Shown here: positions 35,312-43,977 of the stretch, in pieces | Numbering within the stretch: the stretch's first letter is position 1 | Layout of the letters: each line of letters opens with the position of its first letter | NCBI GenBank assembly: GCA_028292485.1 | Contig: JAQGMG010000052.1 | Span: forward strand, 1 to 58,679 | Source of the DNA: Rhodocyclales bacterium | Lineage (GTDB): Bacteria; Pseudomonadota; Gammaproteobacteria; Burkholderiales; Rhodocyclaceae | DNA length: 58,679 bases | Direction of reading: 5' to 3' | Notes under the pieces: model-generated | Databases searched by the model: none | Seen by the model: the letters and a program-made list of their open reading frames with translations, nothing else | What the model was told of the DNA's origin: nothing | Program-made: the position numbers and the translations under genes

Positions 35312-37234
35312 ATGAGTATTTTCAGTGCTTACCAGGCCCGCTTTGAGGTCAGCAAGGAAGAGGAGTTCTCCCTCCAGGAGTACCTCGAAATCTGCAAGGC
35401 TGATCGCAGCGCTTACGCAACTGCGGCCGAGCGCATCCTGATGGCCATTGGCGAACCGGAAATGCTCGACACGCGGCTCGATCAACGCCTGTCGCGGATT
35501 TTCTCCAACAAGGTGATGAAGATCTATCCGGCCTTCCGCGAGTTCTACGGAATGGAGGAAGCGATCGAACATATCGTCTCCTACTTCCGCCATGCAGCGC
35601 AGGGGCTGGAAGAGAAGAAACAGATCCTCTACCTGCTTGGCCCCGTCGGCGGCGGCAAGAGCTCGCTCGCCGAGAAACTCAAACAACTGGTCGAGAAAGT
35701 TCCCTTCTACGCAGTCAAGGGCTCGCCGGTGCACGAATCACCACTCGGCCTGTTTGATCCGGACGAAGATGGCCGCATCTTCGAAGATGACTATGGCATC
35801 CCGCGTCGCTACCTGAATACCATCATGTCGCCATGGGCCGTCAAACGCCTGCATGAGTTCAACGGCGATGTAACCAAGTTCCGCGTGGTCAAGCTGCGCC
35901 CTTCATCGCTGCAACAGATGGCCGTTGCGAAGACGGAGCCGGGCGATGAGAATAACCAGGATATTTCGTCCCTGGTCGGCAAGGTCGATATCCGCATGCT
36001 GGAACAGTTCTCGCAGAACGACCCGGATGCCTACTCCTACTCTGGCGGCTTGTGCCTGGCCAATCGTGGCCTGCTCGAGTTCGTCGAAATGTTCAAGGCG
36101 CCAATCAAGGTATTGCACCCATTGCTGACCGCGACGCAGGAAGGCAACTACAAGGGTACGGAAGGCTTCGGCGCGATTCCCTTCGACGGCGTCATCCTCG
36201 CGCACTCGAACGAATCGGAATGGCAGCAATTCAAGAACAACAAGAACAACGAAGCTTTCCTCGACCGGATATTTACGGTCAAGGTGCCTTATTGCATGCG
36301 CGTTTCGGACGAAGTCAGGATCTATGAAAAGCTGTTGCAGCACAGCTCGCTGACGGAAGCCCCCTGCGCACCCGATACGTTGAAAATGCTGGCGCAGTTT
36401 GCCGTGCTGTCACGCATGAAAGAGCCAGAGAATTCGAGCATCTTCAGCAAGATGCGCGTCTATGACGGCGAGAACCTCAAGGATACGGATCCGAAAGCGA
36501 AGAGCTACCAGGAGTACCGTGACTACGCGGGCGTTGATGAAGGCATGACGGGTCTATCGACGCGCTTTGCCTTCAAGGTGCTGTCGCGTGTGTTCAACTT
36601 CGATCATCGCGAGATCGCTGCCAACCCGGTGCACCTGATGTACGTGCTCGAACAGCAGATCGAACAGGAGCAATTCCCGCCGGAGGTGGATCAGCGCTAT
36701 ACCGCCTTCATCAAGGAATACATGGCCCCCCGCTACGCCGAATTCATCGGCAAGGAAATCCAGACTGCATATCTGGAATCCTATTCGGAGTACGGCCAGA
36801 ACATCTTCGATCGCTACGTGACTTACGCAGACTTCTGGATTCAGGATCAGGAATATCGCGATCCGAACACCGGTGAGATCTTCGACCGTTCGGCCCTCAA
36901 CGACGAACTGGAGAAAATCGAGAAGCCTGCCGGCATCAGCAATCCGAAAGACTTCCGCAACGAGGTGGTGAACTTCGTGCTCAGGGCGCGCGCCAAGCAT
37001 AGCGGCAAGAACCCGAGCTGGACGTCCTACGAGAAGCTGCGCGCCGTGATCGAGAAGAAGATGTTCTCGAACACCGAAGACCTGCTCCCGGTTATTTCCT
37101 TCTCGCCGAAATCCAGTGCGGACGAGCAGAAGAAACATCAGGACTTCGTCAACCGCATGGTCACCAAGGGCTACACCGAAGGACAGGTTCGCCTGCTCTG
37201 CGACTGGTATCTGCGCGTGCGCAAATCGTCCTGA
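35312..37234 (+). CDS. prkA: PrkA/YeaG-type serine protein kinase
   Basis: 640 residues, the family's normal length. A AAA-like N-terminal domain has the P-loop LGPVGGGKSSLAEKL (~111–125), and a C-terminal PrkA domain follows. GAIPFDGVILAHSNE is a recognised family motif. AGGAGGTG sits a few bases before the ATG. The E. coli orthologue YeaG takes part in nitrogen-starvation and stationary-phase responses, which fits the sigma-54 promoter found upstream. It is followed by yeaH- and spoVR-type genes, a very stable trio whose joint mechanism is still poorly understood. Confidence 0.95.
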   Translation: MSIFSAYQARFEVSKEEEFSLQEYLEICKADRSAYATAAERILMAIGEPEMLDTRLDQRLSRIFSNKVMKIYPAFREFYGMEEAIEHIVSYFRHAAQGLEEKKQILYLLGPVGGGKSSLAEKLKQLVEKVPFYAVKGSPVHESPLGLFDPDEDGRIFEDDYGIPRRYLNTIMSPWAVKRLHEFNGDVTKFRVVKLRPSSLQQMAVAKTEPGDENNQDISSLVGKVDIRMLEQFSQNDPDAYSYSGGLCLANRGLLEFVEMFKAPIKVLHPLLTATQEGNYKGTEGFGAIPFDGVILAHSNESEWQQFKNNKNNEAFLDRIFTVKVPYCMRVSDEVRIYEKLLQHSSLTEAPCAPDTLKMLAQFAVLSRMKEPENSSIFSKMRVYDGENLKDTDPKAKSYQEYRDYAGVDEGMTGLSTRFAFKVLSRVFNFDHREIAANPVHLMYVLEQQIEQEQFPPEVDQRYTAFIKEYMAPRYAEFIGKEIQTAYLESYSEYGQNIFDRYVTYADFWIQDQEYRDPNTGEIFDRSALNDELEKIEKPAGISNPKDFRNEVVNFVLRARAKHSGKNPSWTSYEKLRAVIEKKMFSNTEDLLPVISFSPKSSADEQKKHQDFVNRMVTKGYTEGQVRLLCDWYLRVRKSS

Positions 37235-37334
37235 TAAGGATGTACTGAAGCCGTGCATGCGGCTTGTTTGAAGCTGGTCGCGAAAGCGACCAGCCGCCCT
37301 GCCTCTACAACGGAAAGATTGGTCTGGAACCACT

Positions 37335-38600
37335 ATGGTCCGCATCATCGATAGACGCTCAGACAGCAGGAACAAAAGTGCGGTCAATCGCCAGCGATTC
37401 ATGCGCCGCTTCAAGGGCCAGATCCGCAAGGCCGTTGCCGACGCCATTGACGGTCGCTCCATCAAGGACCTGGACAACGGCGAGAGCGTCACCATTCCCG
37501 CCAAGGATCTCAACGAACCCCATTTCCAGCATGGCGATGGCGGCATCTGGGAACAGGTCTACAGCGGCAATGACCAGTTTTCGACCGGCGATGAAATCAG
37601 CCGGCCCCTCGGTGGCGGCGCCGGTTCGGGTGGCAAGCGCGCCAGCGAAGACGGTGAAAGTGAAGACGAGTTCGGCTTCCAGCTTTCACGCGAGGAATTT
37701 CTCGATATCTTCTTCGACGATCTGGCGCTGCCCAACCTGATCAAGACCCAGCTCGCGAAGATCCCGGAATACAAGTCCCACCGCGCCGGCTTTGCCGCCG
37801 ACGGGGTGCCGACCAATCTCAATCTCGTGCGTTCGATGCGCAGCGCCCTGGGGCGCCGTCTGGCTTTGTCGGGCCCGCACAATGCCCGCTTGCGCGAACT
37901 TCACAAGGAAATCGAAGAGCTTGAAGCACAGACGCCGCGCGATGACGAAGCCATCCGCCTGCTCAAGGAAGAAGCGACGCTGTTACGCGTCAGGATCGAA
38001 GCGATTCCATTTCTCGACACCTTCGATCTGCGCTACAACAACCGCATCAGGACACCTGTGCCATCCACACAGGCTGTCATGTTCTGCCTCATGGACGTTT
38101 CGGGCTCGATGGACGAAGAGAAGAAGGCCACGGCAAAGCGCTTCTTCATGCTGCTCTACCTGTTCCTGACGCGCACCTACGAACATATCGAGGTCGTATT
38201 CATCCGGCATCACACCATTGCCAAGGAAGTCGACGAAGAAAATTTCTTCCACTCGCGCGAGTCGGGCGGCACGGTCGTCTCCAGTGCCCTCGACATGATG
38301 CGCGACATTGTCCGCGAGCGTTATTCCTCCGGCCTGTGGAATATCTATGGCGCGCAGGCCTCTGACGGCGACAATTGGGAAAACGACTCGCCACGCTGCA
38401 AGGAATTGTTGTCCGCCGAGATCCTGCCTTTCATGCAGTTTTTCGCCTACATAGAGATCACGCCCGGCGAGCCGCAGAACCTGTGGCGCGAATATGAAAA
38501 GCTGGTGGGCATGCACAGCAATTTCGCCATGCAACGCATCGAAAAATACGCCGACATCTACCCGGTCTTTCGCGAACTTTTCAAGAAGACACTCGTATGA
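37335..38600 (+). CDS. yeaH: YeaH/DUF444 family protein with von Willebrand A-like domain
   Basis: 421 residues. The N-terminal RIIDRRSDSRNKSAVNRQRF segment is typical of DUF444. A C-terminal vWA-like domain has a MIDAS metal site, MDVSGSMDEEKK (DxSxS, ~255–266), and a later Thr/Asp-bearing strand. It probably partners with the PrkA kinase. The 100-bp gap after prkA contains a hairpin (GCTGGTCGC / GCGACCAGC, 37272–37293) that may tune mRNA stability. Its stop overlaps the next ATG (ATGA). Confidence 0.94.
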   Translation: MVRIIDRRSDSRNKSAVNRQRFMRRFKGQIRKAVADAIDGRSIKDLDNGESVTIPAKDLNEPHFQHGDGGIWEQVYSGNDQFSTGDEISRPLGGGAGSGGKRASEDGESEDEFGFQLSREEFLDIFFDDLALPNLIKTQLAKIPEYKSHRAGFAADGVPTNLNLVRSMRSALGRRLALSGPHNARLRELHKEIEELEAQTPRDDEAIRLLKEEATLLRVRIEAIPFLDTFDLRYNNRIRTPVPSTQAVMFCLMDVSGSMDEEKKATAKRFFMLLYLFLTRTYEHIEVVFIRHHTIAKEVDEENFFHSRESGGTVVSSALDMMRDIVRERYSSGLWNIYGAQASDGDNWENDSPRCKELLSAEILPFMQFFAYIEITPGEPQNLWREYEKLVGMHSNFAMQRIEKYADIYPVFRELFKKTLV

Positions 38601-40141
38601 GCGCATCGCCCAAGAAACGCAATCGCAAGCAACTGCCAGCGCCGTCCGAATGGAACTTCGAACTCATCGAGGAGTACCACAAGGAAATCCGCCGTGTTGC
38701 CCACGGCTATGGTCTGGATACCTATCCAAACCAGATCGAGGTCATTACGGCCGAGCAGATGATGGACGCCTACGCCTCGGTCGGCATGCCGGTGAACTAC
38801 AACCACTGGAGCTTCGGCAAGCAATTCATCTCGACCGAAAAAGGCTACCGGCGCGGGCAGATGGGGCTGGCTTATGAAATCGTCATCAACTCCAATCCGT
38901 GCATTTCGTATCTCATGGAAGAAAACACCATGACGATGCAGGCGCTGGTGATCGCGCACGCCGCTTACGGGCACAACTCCTTCTTCAAGGGCAACTACCT
39001 TTTCCGCGCCTGGACCAATGCAGACGCCATTGTCGACTACCTCATCTTCGCGAAGAATTTTCTGGCCGAGTGCGAAGAGCGGCATGGCGAAGAGGCTGTC
39101 GAGCTGCTGCTCGACTCCTGCCATGCACTGATGAGCGTGGGTGTGGACCGCTACAAGCGCCCTCCCAAGCTGTCGATGGAAAAAGAGAAGCTGCGTCAGA
39201 AGGAGCGCGAGGACTACCTGCAATCACAGGTCAACGACTTGTGGCGCACGCTGCCGCTGCAGGAGGCCAAGGCATCGCAGCTTGCCGAACGTCGCTTCCC
39301 TTCGGAGCCCGAAGAGAACCTGCTGTACTTCATCGAGAAGAGCGCCCCGCTGCTGGAGCCCTGGCAGCGCGAAGTCGTGCGCATCGTACGCAAGGTGTCG
39401 CAGTACTTCTTCCCGCAGCGCCAGACACAAGTCATGAACGAAGGCTGGGCGACATACTGGCACTACACCCTGCTCAACACCCTGTATGACGAAGGCTTAC
39501 TGGCAGACAGCTTCATGATGGAGTTCCTGCACTCGCACACCAACGTTGTCATGCAGCCGCCCTACAACGTGCCCTGGCATCGCGGCATCAATCCCTATGC
39601 GCTCGGCTTTGCGATGTGGACGGATATTCGCCGCATCTGCGATGAGCCCACCGAAGAAGACTACCGCTGGTTCCCCGACATCGCCGGCTCCAACTGGCGC
39701 GAAACTTTCGACTTCGCCATGCGCAACTTCAAGGACGAAAGCTTCGTCGCGCAATTCCTGTCACCCAAGGTAATTCGCGATTTCCGCCTGTTTGCCATCC
39801 TCGATGACGACGATGAAACGCGCCTGAAGGTTGCAGCGATCCACGACGACGCGGGCTATCAAAGGATTCGCGAAGTGTTGTCGGAGCAATACAACATCGG
39901 CTCCAAGGAACCCAACCTGCAAGTCTGGAATGTCGATGTGCGCGGCGACCGCTCCCTGACCTTGCGCCATCAGGCTTTCAAACGGCGCCCGCTTGCCGCA
40001 AGCGCCGACGAGATGCTCAAGCATGTGGCGCGTCTGTGGGGATTCACGGTGCGTCTGGAAACGGCTGATGACGATGGCAATGTTCAGCGGACTCGCGAAT
40101 GCCGGGTGGAGACGCGGACGGCTATGCCGACGGTTGGGTAG
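38597..40141 (+). CDS. SpoVR family protein (YcgB-like)
   Basis: 514 residues, full length for the family. Diagnostic stretches are HWSFGKQFISTEKGYRRGQM, a metal-type HAAYGHNSFFKGNY, VMNEGWATYWHYTLLNTLYD and PYNVPWHRGINPYALGFAMW. His/Glu spacing in HNSFF and NEGWATYWH suggests a metalloenzyme fold, but no reaction is established. It is translationally coupled to yeaH. In Bacillus, SpoVR affects spore cortex; in Gram-negatives the role is stress-related. Confidence 0.93.
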   Translation: MSASPKKRNRKQLPAPSEWNFELIEEYHKEIRRVAHGYGLDTYPNQIEVITAEQMMDAYASVGMPVNYNHWSFGKQFISTEKGYRRGQMGLAYEIVINSNPCISYLMEENTMTMQALVIAHAAYGHNSFFKGNYLFRAWTNADAIVDYLIFAKNFLAECEERHGEEAVELLLDSCHALMSVGVDRYKRPPKLSMEKEKLRQKEREDYLQSQVNDLWRTLPLQEAKASQLAERRFPSEPEENLLYFIEKSAPLLEPWQREVVRIVRKVSQYFFPQRQTQVMNEGWATYWHYTLLNTLYDEGLLADSFMMEFLHSHTNVVMQPPYNVPWHRGINPYALGFAMWTDIRRICDEPTEEDYRWFPDIAGSNWRETFDFAMRNFKDESFVAQFLSPKVIRDFRLFAILDDDDETRLKVAAIHDDAGYQRIREVLSEQYNIGSKEPNLQVWNVDVRGDRSLTLRHQAFKRRPLAASADEMLKHVARLWGFTVRLETADDDGNVQRTRECRVETRTAMPTVG

Positions 40142-40198
40142 GATGGGTACGGAGCAAAAACGACCCCCGCCACACGCTTTGCATTAACTGATCGACGC

Positions 40199-40522
40199 AT
40201 GAAGTACGAAAACATCGCACTAGTCCGCATTGATGCTGAAAACCGTCTCTGCATCGCGCCGGAGGCGATGAACTTCCAATACATTTATCGTGCAGCAATG
40301 GACGTGCATTGGGACGCAGAAGGAAAGTTCCTGCACGCCCCCGTCCCCAGGAAGTGGTCACATCTTCAATGGTTCAAGCAAATCATCAACGCTGTAAAAG
40401 ATGAATACAATTGCCAGTTGTCAGTCACAGAGAAAACAATCTGGGAAAATGTGACGGGAACGGCGAAAGAAGAAATGCGCAGAATCGCGCCGATCCACGC
40501 TATAACGATCCACCCACAATGA
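40199..40522 (+). CDS. Hypothetical 107-residue protein, likely integron-cassette cargo
   Basis: Begins MKYENIALVRIDAENRLCIAP and contains an aromatic stretch (FQYIYRAAMDVHWDAEG) and a WSHLQWFKQI helix. No membrane segment, signal or known domain is recognised. It is flanked by short spacers, and an attC-like sequence follows its stop. The start ATG lies 57 bp after the spoVR stop. Codon use is less GC-biased than the spoVR side. Function unknown. Confidence 0.6.
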   Translation: MKYENIALVRIDAENRLCIAPEAMNFQYIYRAAMDVHWDAEGKFLHAPVPRKWSHLQWFKQIINAVKDEYNCQLSVTEKTIWENVTGTAKEEMRRIAPIHAITIHPQ

Positions 40523-40549
40523 GTTCAAGGGTCATGTGCATGGCTTGAA

Positions 40550-40645
40550 GCTAAGCGATAATTCCTATTTACGCCTGCCGCACACAAACAGCCTTGTGGC
40601 CCCCATTCGCGACTTTCGCCGCGGCCTCACATCAAACATTTAGGC
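40550..40645 (+). repeat. attC-like recombination site between two cassette-like genes
   Basis: The right core is TTTAGGC (40639–40645; six of seven bases of GTTRRRY), preceded by GCGGCCTCACATCAAACA, which resembles the distal half of known attC sites. The left core candidate GCTAAGC (40550–40556) is degenerate. The next gene starts eight bases after the right core, as in gene cassettes. Confidence 0.42.
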
Positions 40646-40653
40646 GTCACAAG

Positions 40654-41283
40654 ATGAGCCCGTCTCCAGACTGGAAATACTCGGGTGGCGTCTCGCCTGA
40701 ACGGCAAACGAAGTTAGCAGCTGCAGGCTCTTTTGATGAACTGCTGCGGCTAGTCATTTCGGATGCCATAGTTACTCGCGTCTACGCAAAAGCAGGTTCC
40801 GAACGAGGGCTTACGCACTGCGTCCAGCCAGTCTTTCTACTTGACCTAGAAGAAACTGGTGACGCCTTGTTTAATGGCCCGTGGGGCTATCGCGCTCAGT
40901 ACTGGCTTCACCCTTCTCGCGGCTTGGCAGCAAACCGGGAGCTGATCTCCGCGCTCACGCCAAAGCTCCTTGCCGCTGTAGATGTCGTTGCAGCGCCAGA
41001 TCTAGCCAAATTAGACCTGTGTGCCTCGCTCGCGGCCAGCTCCGCCAAGCTCTGGGTACGAGAAAGTCTCACACTGCTCACGGAGTCAACGACCGATCTA
41101 GCGGTTGACAGATGGGCACAAGAGGCAAACAGAGGTGTAGAGCTGGCGCGGCTCGGCTTAGCTGCACCGAATCAAACGAAGTTTGAGGTAAAAGGAGCGT
41201 TATTGGATGCTCACGGAAACGAGGTTGTTCCATCGCGCAAGATCAGGCGTCATCTCGACATTCACAACTATGGTTTCTCGTGA
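40654..41283 (+). CDS. Hypothetical 209-residue protein, likely integron-cassette cargo
   Basis: ATG 40654 (MSPSPDWKYSGGVSPERQ) lies just after an attC-type core, and the stop at 41283 is followed after six bases by GCCTAAC, the opposite core. This spacing is characteristic of cassettes. The protein looks soluble and helix-rich in its middle part (ELISALTPKLLAAVDVVAAP, LDLCASLAASSAKLWV). No domain is recognised. The frame is open upstream to 40594, but that would run through the attC-like arm. Function unknown. Confidence 0.62.
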   Translation: MSPSPDWKYSGGVSPERQTKLAAAGSFDELLRLVISDAIVTRVYAKAGSERGLTHCVQPVFLLDLEETGDALFNGPWGYRAQYWLHPSRGLAANRELISALTPKLLAAVDVVAAPDLAKLDLCASLAASSAKLWVRESLTLLTESTTDLAVDRWAQEANRGVELARLGLAAPNQTKFEVKGALLDAHGNEVVPSRKIRRHLDIHNYGFS

Positions 41284-41289
41284 CGTGAC

Positions 41290-41329
41290 GCCTAACCCTT
41301 TAATCAACCGGACATGCCGCGGCAAGCCG
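41290..41329 (+). repeat. Half attC-like site next to the motC end
   Basis: GCCTAAC (41290–41296) matches RYYYAAC fully and is followed by CGGACATGCCGCGGCAAGCCG, a stem with a TGCCGCGGCA palindrome. No GTTRRRY core is found before the motC stop at 41346–41348, so the site appears truncated. Confidence 0.4.
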
Positions 41330-41345
41330 AGTCATGCCAGTTATC

Positions 41346-42086
41346 TCAAACGATATACCCCTGCAAGCGGCTCTCGATGATGCGCGGATTGTCGCCGTGG
41401 GCGATGCGCACGATGCCTTCCAGGACCATCTCCCGCACGGACACGAGCCGCATGATGTTGGCCTGCAGCTTCTTGGCCACCGGCAGGAAGATGAGGTTGG
41501 CAGAGCCGACGCCATAGATCGTGGCGACGAAGGCGACGGCGATGCCGCTGCCCAGTTTGCCGGGGTCGGAGAGGTTTTCCATGACGTGGATGAGGCCCAT
41601 CACGGCGCCGAGGATGCCGACCGTGGGCGCGTAGCCGCCGGCAGCGTCCCAGATCTTGGAGGCCTGCTTCATTTCGGTCTCCCAGGTCGTGATTTCTACT
41701 TCCATGACTTCGCGGATGTGCTCTGGCTCGACGCCGTCGACGAGCAGCTGCAGCCCTTTGCGCATGAAAGGGTCGGCGAGTGCTTCCATCTTGTTTTCCA
41801 GCGACAGCAGGCCTTCGCGACGCGCGATATTGCTCCAGCTGACGATCTGTTCGATGAGCTCGGGCAGTGGCGGCACAGGCGGCTTGAATACCCAGCGGGA
41901 GATGCGCAAACCGGTGAGAAAGGTCCGCCACGGGCTTTGCAGCATGACGGCACCGATGGTGCCGCCCATGACGATCAGAAATGCGGTGGGCTGGATGAGC
42001 GAGCCCATGTGCCCGCCTTCGAGGAGTTGCCCCCCAAGGATGGCCACGATTGCCAATGCGAGTCCCGCCAGACTTATGACGTCCAT
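41346..42086 (-). CDS. motC: Flagellar stator protein, MotA/PomA type (MotC)
   Basis: 246 residues with four transmembrane helices: ~4–22, ~30–48, ~150–170 and ~182–200. A cytoplasmic loop between helices 2 and 3 holds the charged residues that meet FliG. The proton-channel region AAGGYAPTVGILGAVMGLIHVM and FVATIYGVGSANLIFLPVA are typical. It follows fliA on the same strand, as in MotCD-bearing relatives. The partner motD, needed for a stator and normally next, is not downstream; cassette-like DNA begins within 20 bp of this stop. Confidence 0.9.
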   Translation of the reverse strand: MDVISLAGLALAIVAILGGQLLEGGHMGSLIQPTAFLIVMGGTIGAVMLQSPWRTFLTGLRISRWVFKPPVPPLPELIEQIVSWSNIARREGLLSLENKMEALADPFMRKGLQLLVDGVEPEHIREVMEVEITTWETEMKQASKIWDAAGGYAPTVGILGAVMGLIHVMENLSDPGKLGSGIAVAFVATIYGVGSANLIFLPVAKKLQANIMRLVSVREMVLEGIVRIAHGDNPRIIESRLQGYIV

Positions 42087-42173
42087 GTTTCCTGTTCAGA
42101 AGGAAAAGTTTAGGTGGGCAGGCGCGGAAAGAACACGCTGCTGAATGATGGCGACGTTGTTAAGGCAACATTC

Positions 42174-42932
42174 CTACGCCGCGCTCGCGCGGCGGCCACC
42201 ATTCGCCTGCAGCGAAGGCTCCCTGCCGCTGGCAATGCGTGAGCGCAAGCGGGCAATCGCCTGGCTGTGCAATTGGCAGACACGCGATTCGGAAACGCCC
42301 AGCACCTCGCCGATTTCGCGCAGGTTGAGATCTTCTTCGTAGTAGAGCCCCATGACCATTTTTTCACGGTCGGGCAGGTCTTCAATGGCTTTGACCAATA
42401 CCTTGCGCATGCTCGCATCTTCGAGCAGGTCGACAGGGTCGCCGCTGGCGCCGACGATGTGGCGTTCGAGGTAGTCGTCTTCGTCTTCGTCACCGAAGTC
42501 TTCGAAGTACACCAGCTGGTAGCCACGCGCCTCCTGCAGCATCTTCTGGTAGTCGGCGAGCGTCATGCCAAGCGTTTCTGCCAATTCGCGCTCGGTCGGC
42601 TGACGGCCGTGTTGTTGTTCAAGATTATGGATGGCAGTTTCGATGCGTCGCATTTCGCGGCGCAGACTGCGTGGCAGCCAGTCGTTTTCGCGCAGGCCGT
42701 CGAGCATGGCGCCACGGATACGCTGAACCGCATAGGTTTCGAACTGCGCGCCCAGGCCCTCTTCATAGCGGCCGATGGCGTCGAGCAAGCCAAGCATGCC
42801 GTTTTGAATGATGTCCTCCACCTGCACGCTGGCCGGTAACTTGGCCATGAGGTGGTAGGCGATGCGCTTGACCAGGGGTGCGTAGCGCGCCACAAGCTGG
42901 TCTTTATCCAGAGTTCCCGCTGCGTTGTACAT
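42174..42932 (-). CDS. fliA: Flagellar RNA polymerase sigma factor 28
   Basis: 252 residues. Region 2 (MAKLPASVQVEDIIQNGMLG, RIRGAMLDGLRENDWLPRSL), region 3 (HNLEQQHGRQPTERELAETL) and region 4 (DREKMVMGLYYEEDLNLREIGEVLGVSESRV) follow the FliA order (residues quoted here in part). It directs late flagellar, chemotaxis and motility gene transcription and is held by the anti-sigma FlgM. A candidate FliA promoter is visible in this window at 49446–49472. Confidence 0.95.
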   Translation of the reverse strand: MYNAAGTLDKDQLVARYAPLVKRIAYHLMAKLPASVQVEDIIQNGMLGLLDAIGRYEEGLGAQFETYAVQRIRGAMLDGLRENDWLPRSLRREMRRIETAIHNLEQQHGRQPTERELAETLGMTLADYQKMLQEARGYQLVYFEDFGDEDEDDYLERHIVGASGDPVDLLEDASMRKVLVKAIEDLPDREKMVMGLYYEEDLNLREIGEVLGVSESRVCQLHSQAIARLRSRIASGREPSLQANGGRRASAA

Positions 42933-43113
42933 GCTGCTCTCTCAATCAGACTCAGTCGGAGTTCATTGATGCGCCAGGTTCTGCGCTCTGCCATGAAGCC
43001 GGTTGTGCCCCAGCCGATGAATCCATTGTGCGCCGGACGCCACAAACATGCGTTGCGGAAAAAGCCTGCTGTTCGTGCTCTATTCGCGGCTAGGCCGCTT
43101 TGCTACCTGACGA

Positions 43114-43977
43114 TCACCACGCCAGGGCCCGGCTACGCCCAGTGCTGGCCGAAGGTGTCGAAATCGCGGCTCGCGCCTGCCGCAGCAGCCTTTCGGGAAA
43201 GCCAGGGGTATTATCTGCGCTCGTCGAAGCGGTCGATTCGGAGCCTGTGAGCCCGTTTTTAAGCCCATTTGCAAGCCCGCTTGTGAGCCCTATTGCCTCG
43301 CCTACGCTGGCAACTGCCTGCACATGGATTCCCAGCTGCGAAGCCGCCACACGCTGAAACCGCTTCGCCAGCAGGCGGGCCTGGGCATCATCGTCACCTA
43401 CGACACTGATCCCGACAGCCAAGGTATCGGCACCCCGCGCCAATCTCTTTAGTGCTGCATAGGCCTCGGTAATGGCGCGCTCGACAGGTTCCACCACGAG
43501 TAACAGCCGTGGTGCGGCACGCGCGAAAGAAGACAGACCGGCCAGATCACACGGCCGCGCCAGCAGCAGCCATTCATCGCAGCTCGATTGCAGGCGCAGC
43601 AGGCAACTGAGCACGCGCTGTTGCAGGATCCGGTCACCATCGATCTCGCGGGCGAGCCTGGATACCGACAGAACACCCAGGCCCATTTGCCCGGAGTGTG
43701 TCGGCTGGGCATCGACGATGCATTGTTCGACGCCGACCTGCCCTTCCAAAGCCTGTAGCAAGTCGAAACGGGGCGATACACCCAGGCAATCCGAGAAGCT
43801 GCCCGAGATCTGCCATTCGTCGAAAGCCAGTACCCGCTGCCCGAGAATGGCGCGCTGGCGTGCCTGACGTGCCGACCAGTGCATCGCGGCGGCACCGCAA
43901 GGCACGACGGCCAAAACCTCAGGCGGCGAGTGATTGAGCATGGCGCGCAAGCCCGCGGCCTGATCGCTGTGAATCAT
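43114..43977 (-). CDS. FlhG/FleN-like flagellar number regulator lacking the P-loop
   Basis: 287 residues, overlapping the flhF stop (ATGA) in the position of flhG. The conserved FlhF-stimulating motif DQAAGLR is at residues 5–11. Where MinD-like FlhG has KGGVGKT (about residues 25–33) this protein reads VVPCGAAAMHW, so ATP binding is probably lost. The later core (RVLAFDEW, LLLVVEPVERAITEAYAALK) still fits a MinD-like fold. The C-terminal part holds a tandem repeat of xxGL tetrapeptides. Inference: it may still stimulate the FlhF GTPase but not cycle by ATP. Confidence 0.72.
   Translation of the reverse strand: MIHSDQAAGLRAMLNHSPPEVLAVVPCGAAAMHWSARQARQRAILGQRVLAFDEWQISGSFSDCLGVSPRFDLLQALEGQVGVEQCIVDAQPTHSGQMGLGVLSVSRLAREIDGDRILQQRVLSCLLRLQSSCDEWLLLARPCDLAGLSSFARAAPRLLLVVEPVERAITEAYAALKRLARGADTLAVGISVVGDDDAQARLLAKRFQRVAASQLGIHVQAVASVGEAIGLTSGLANGLKNGLTGSESTASTSADNTPGFPERLLRQARAAISTPSASTGRSRALAW
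43247..43294 (-). repeat. Four 12-bp tandem repeats in the flhG-like gene
   Basis: Units of the form GTGAGCCCGTTT at 43247, 43259, 43271 and 43283 encode successive xxGL tetrapeptides (IGL-TSGL-ANGL-KNGL on the coding strand). Being in frame, copy-number change would alter protein length only. Confidence 0.75.
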
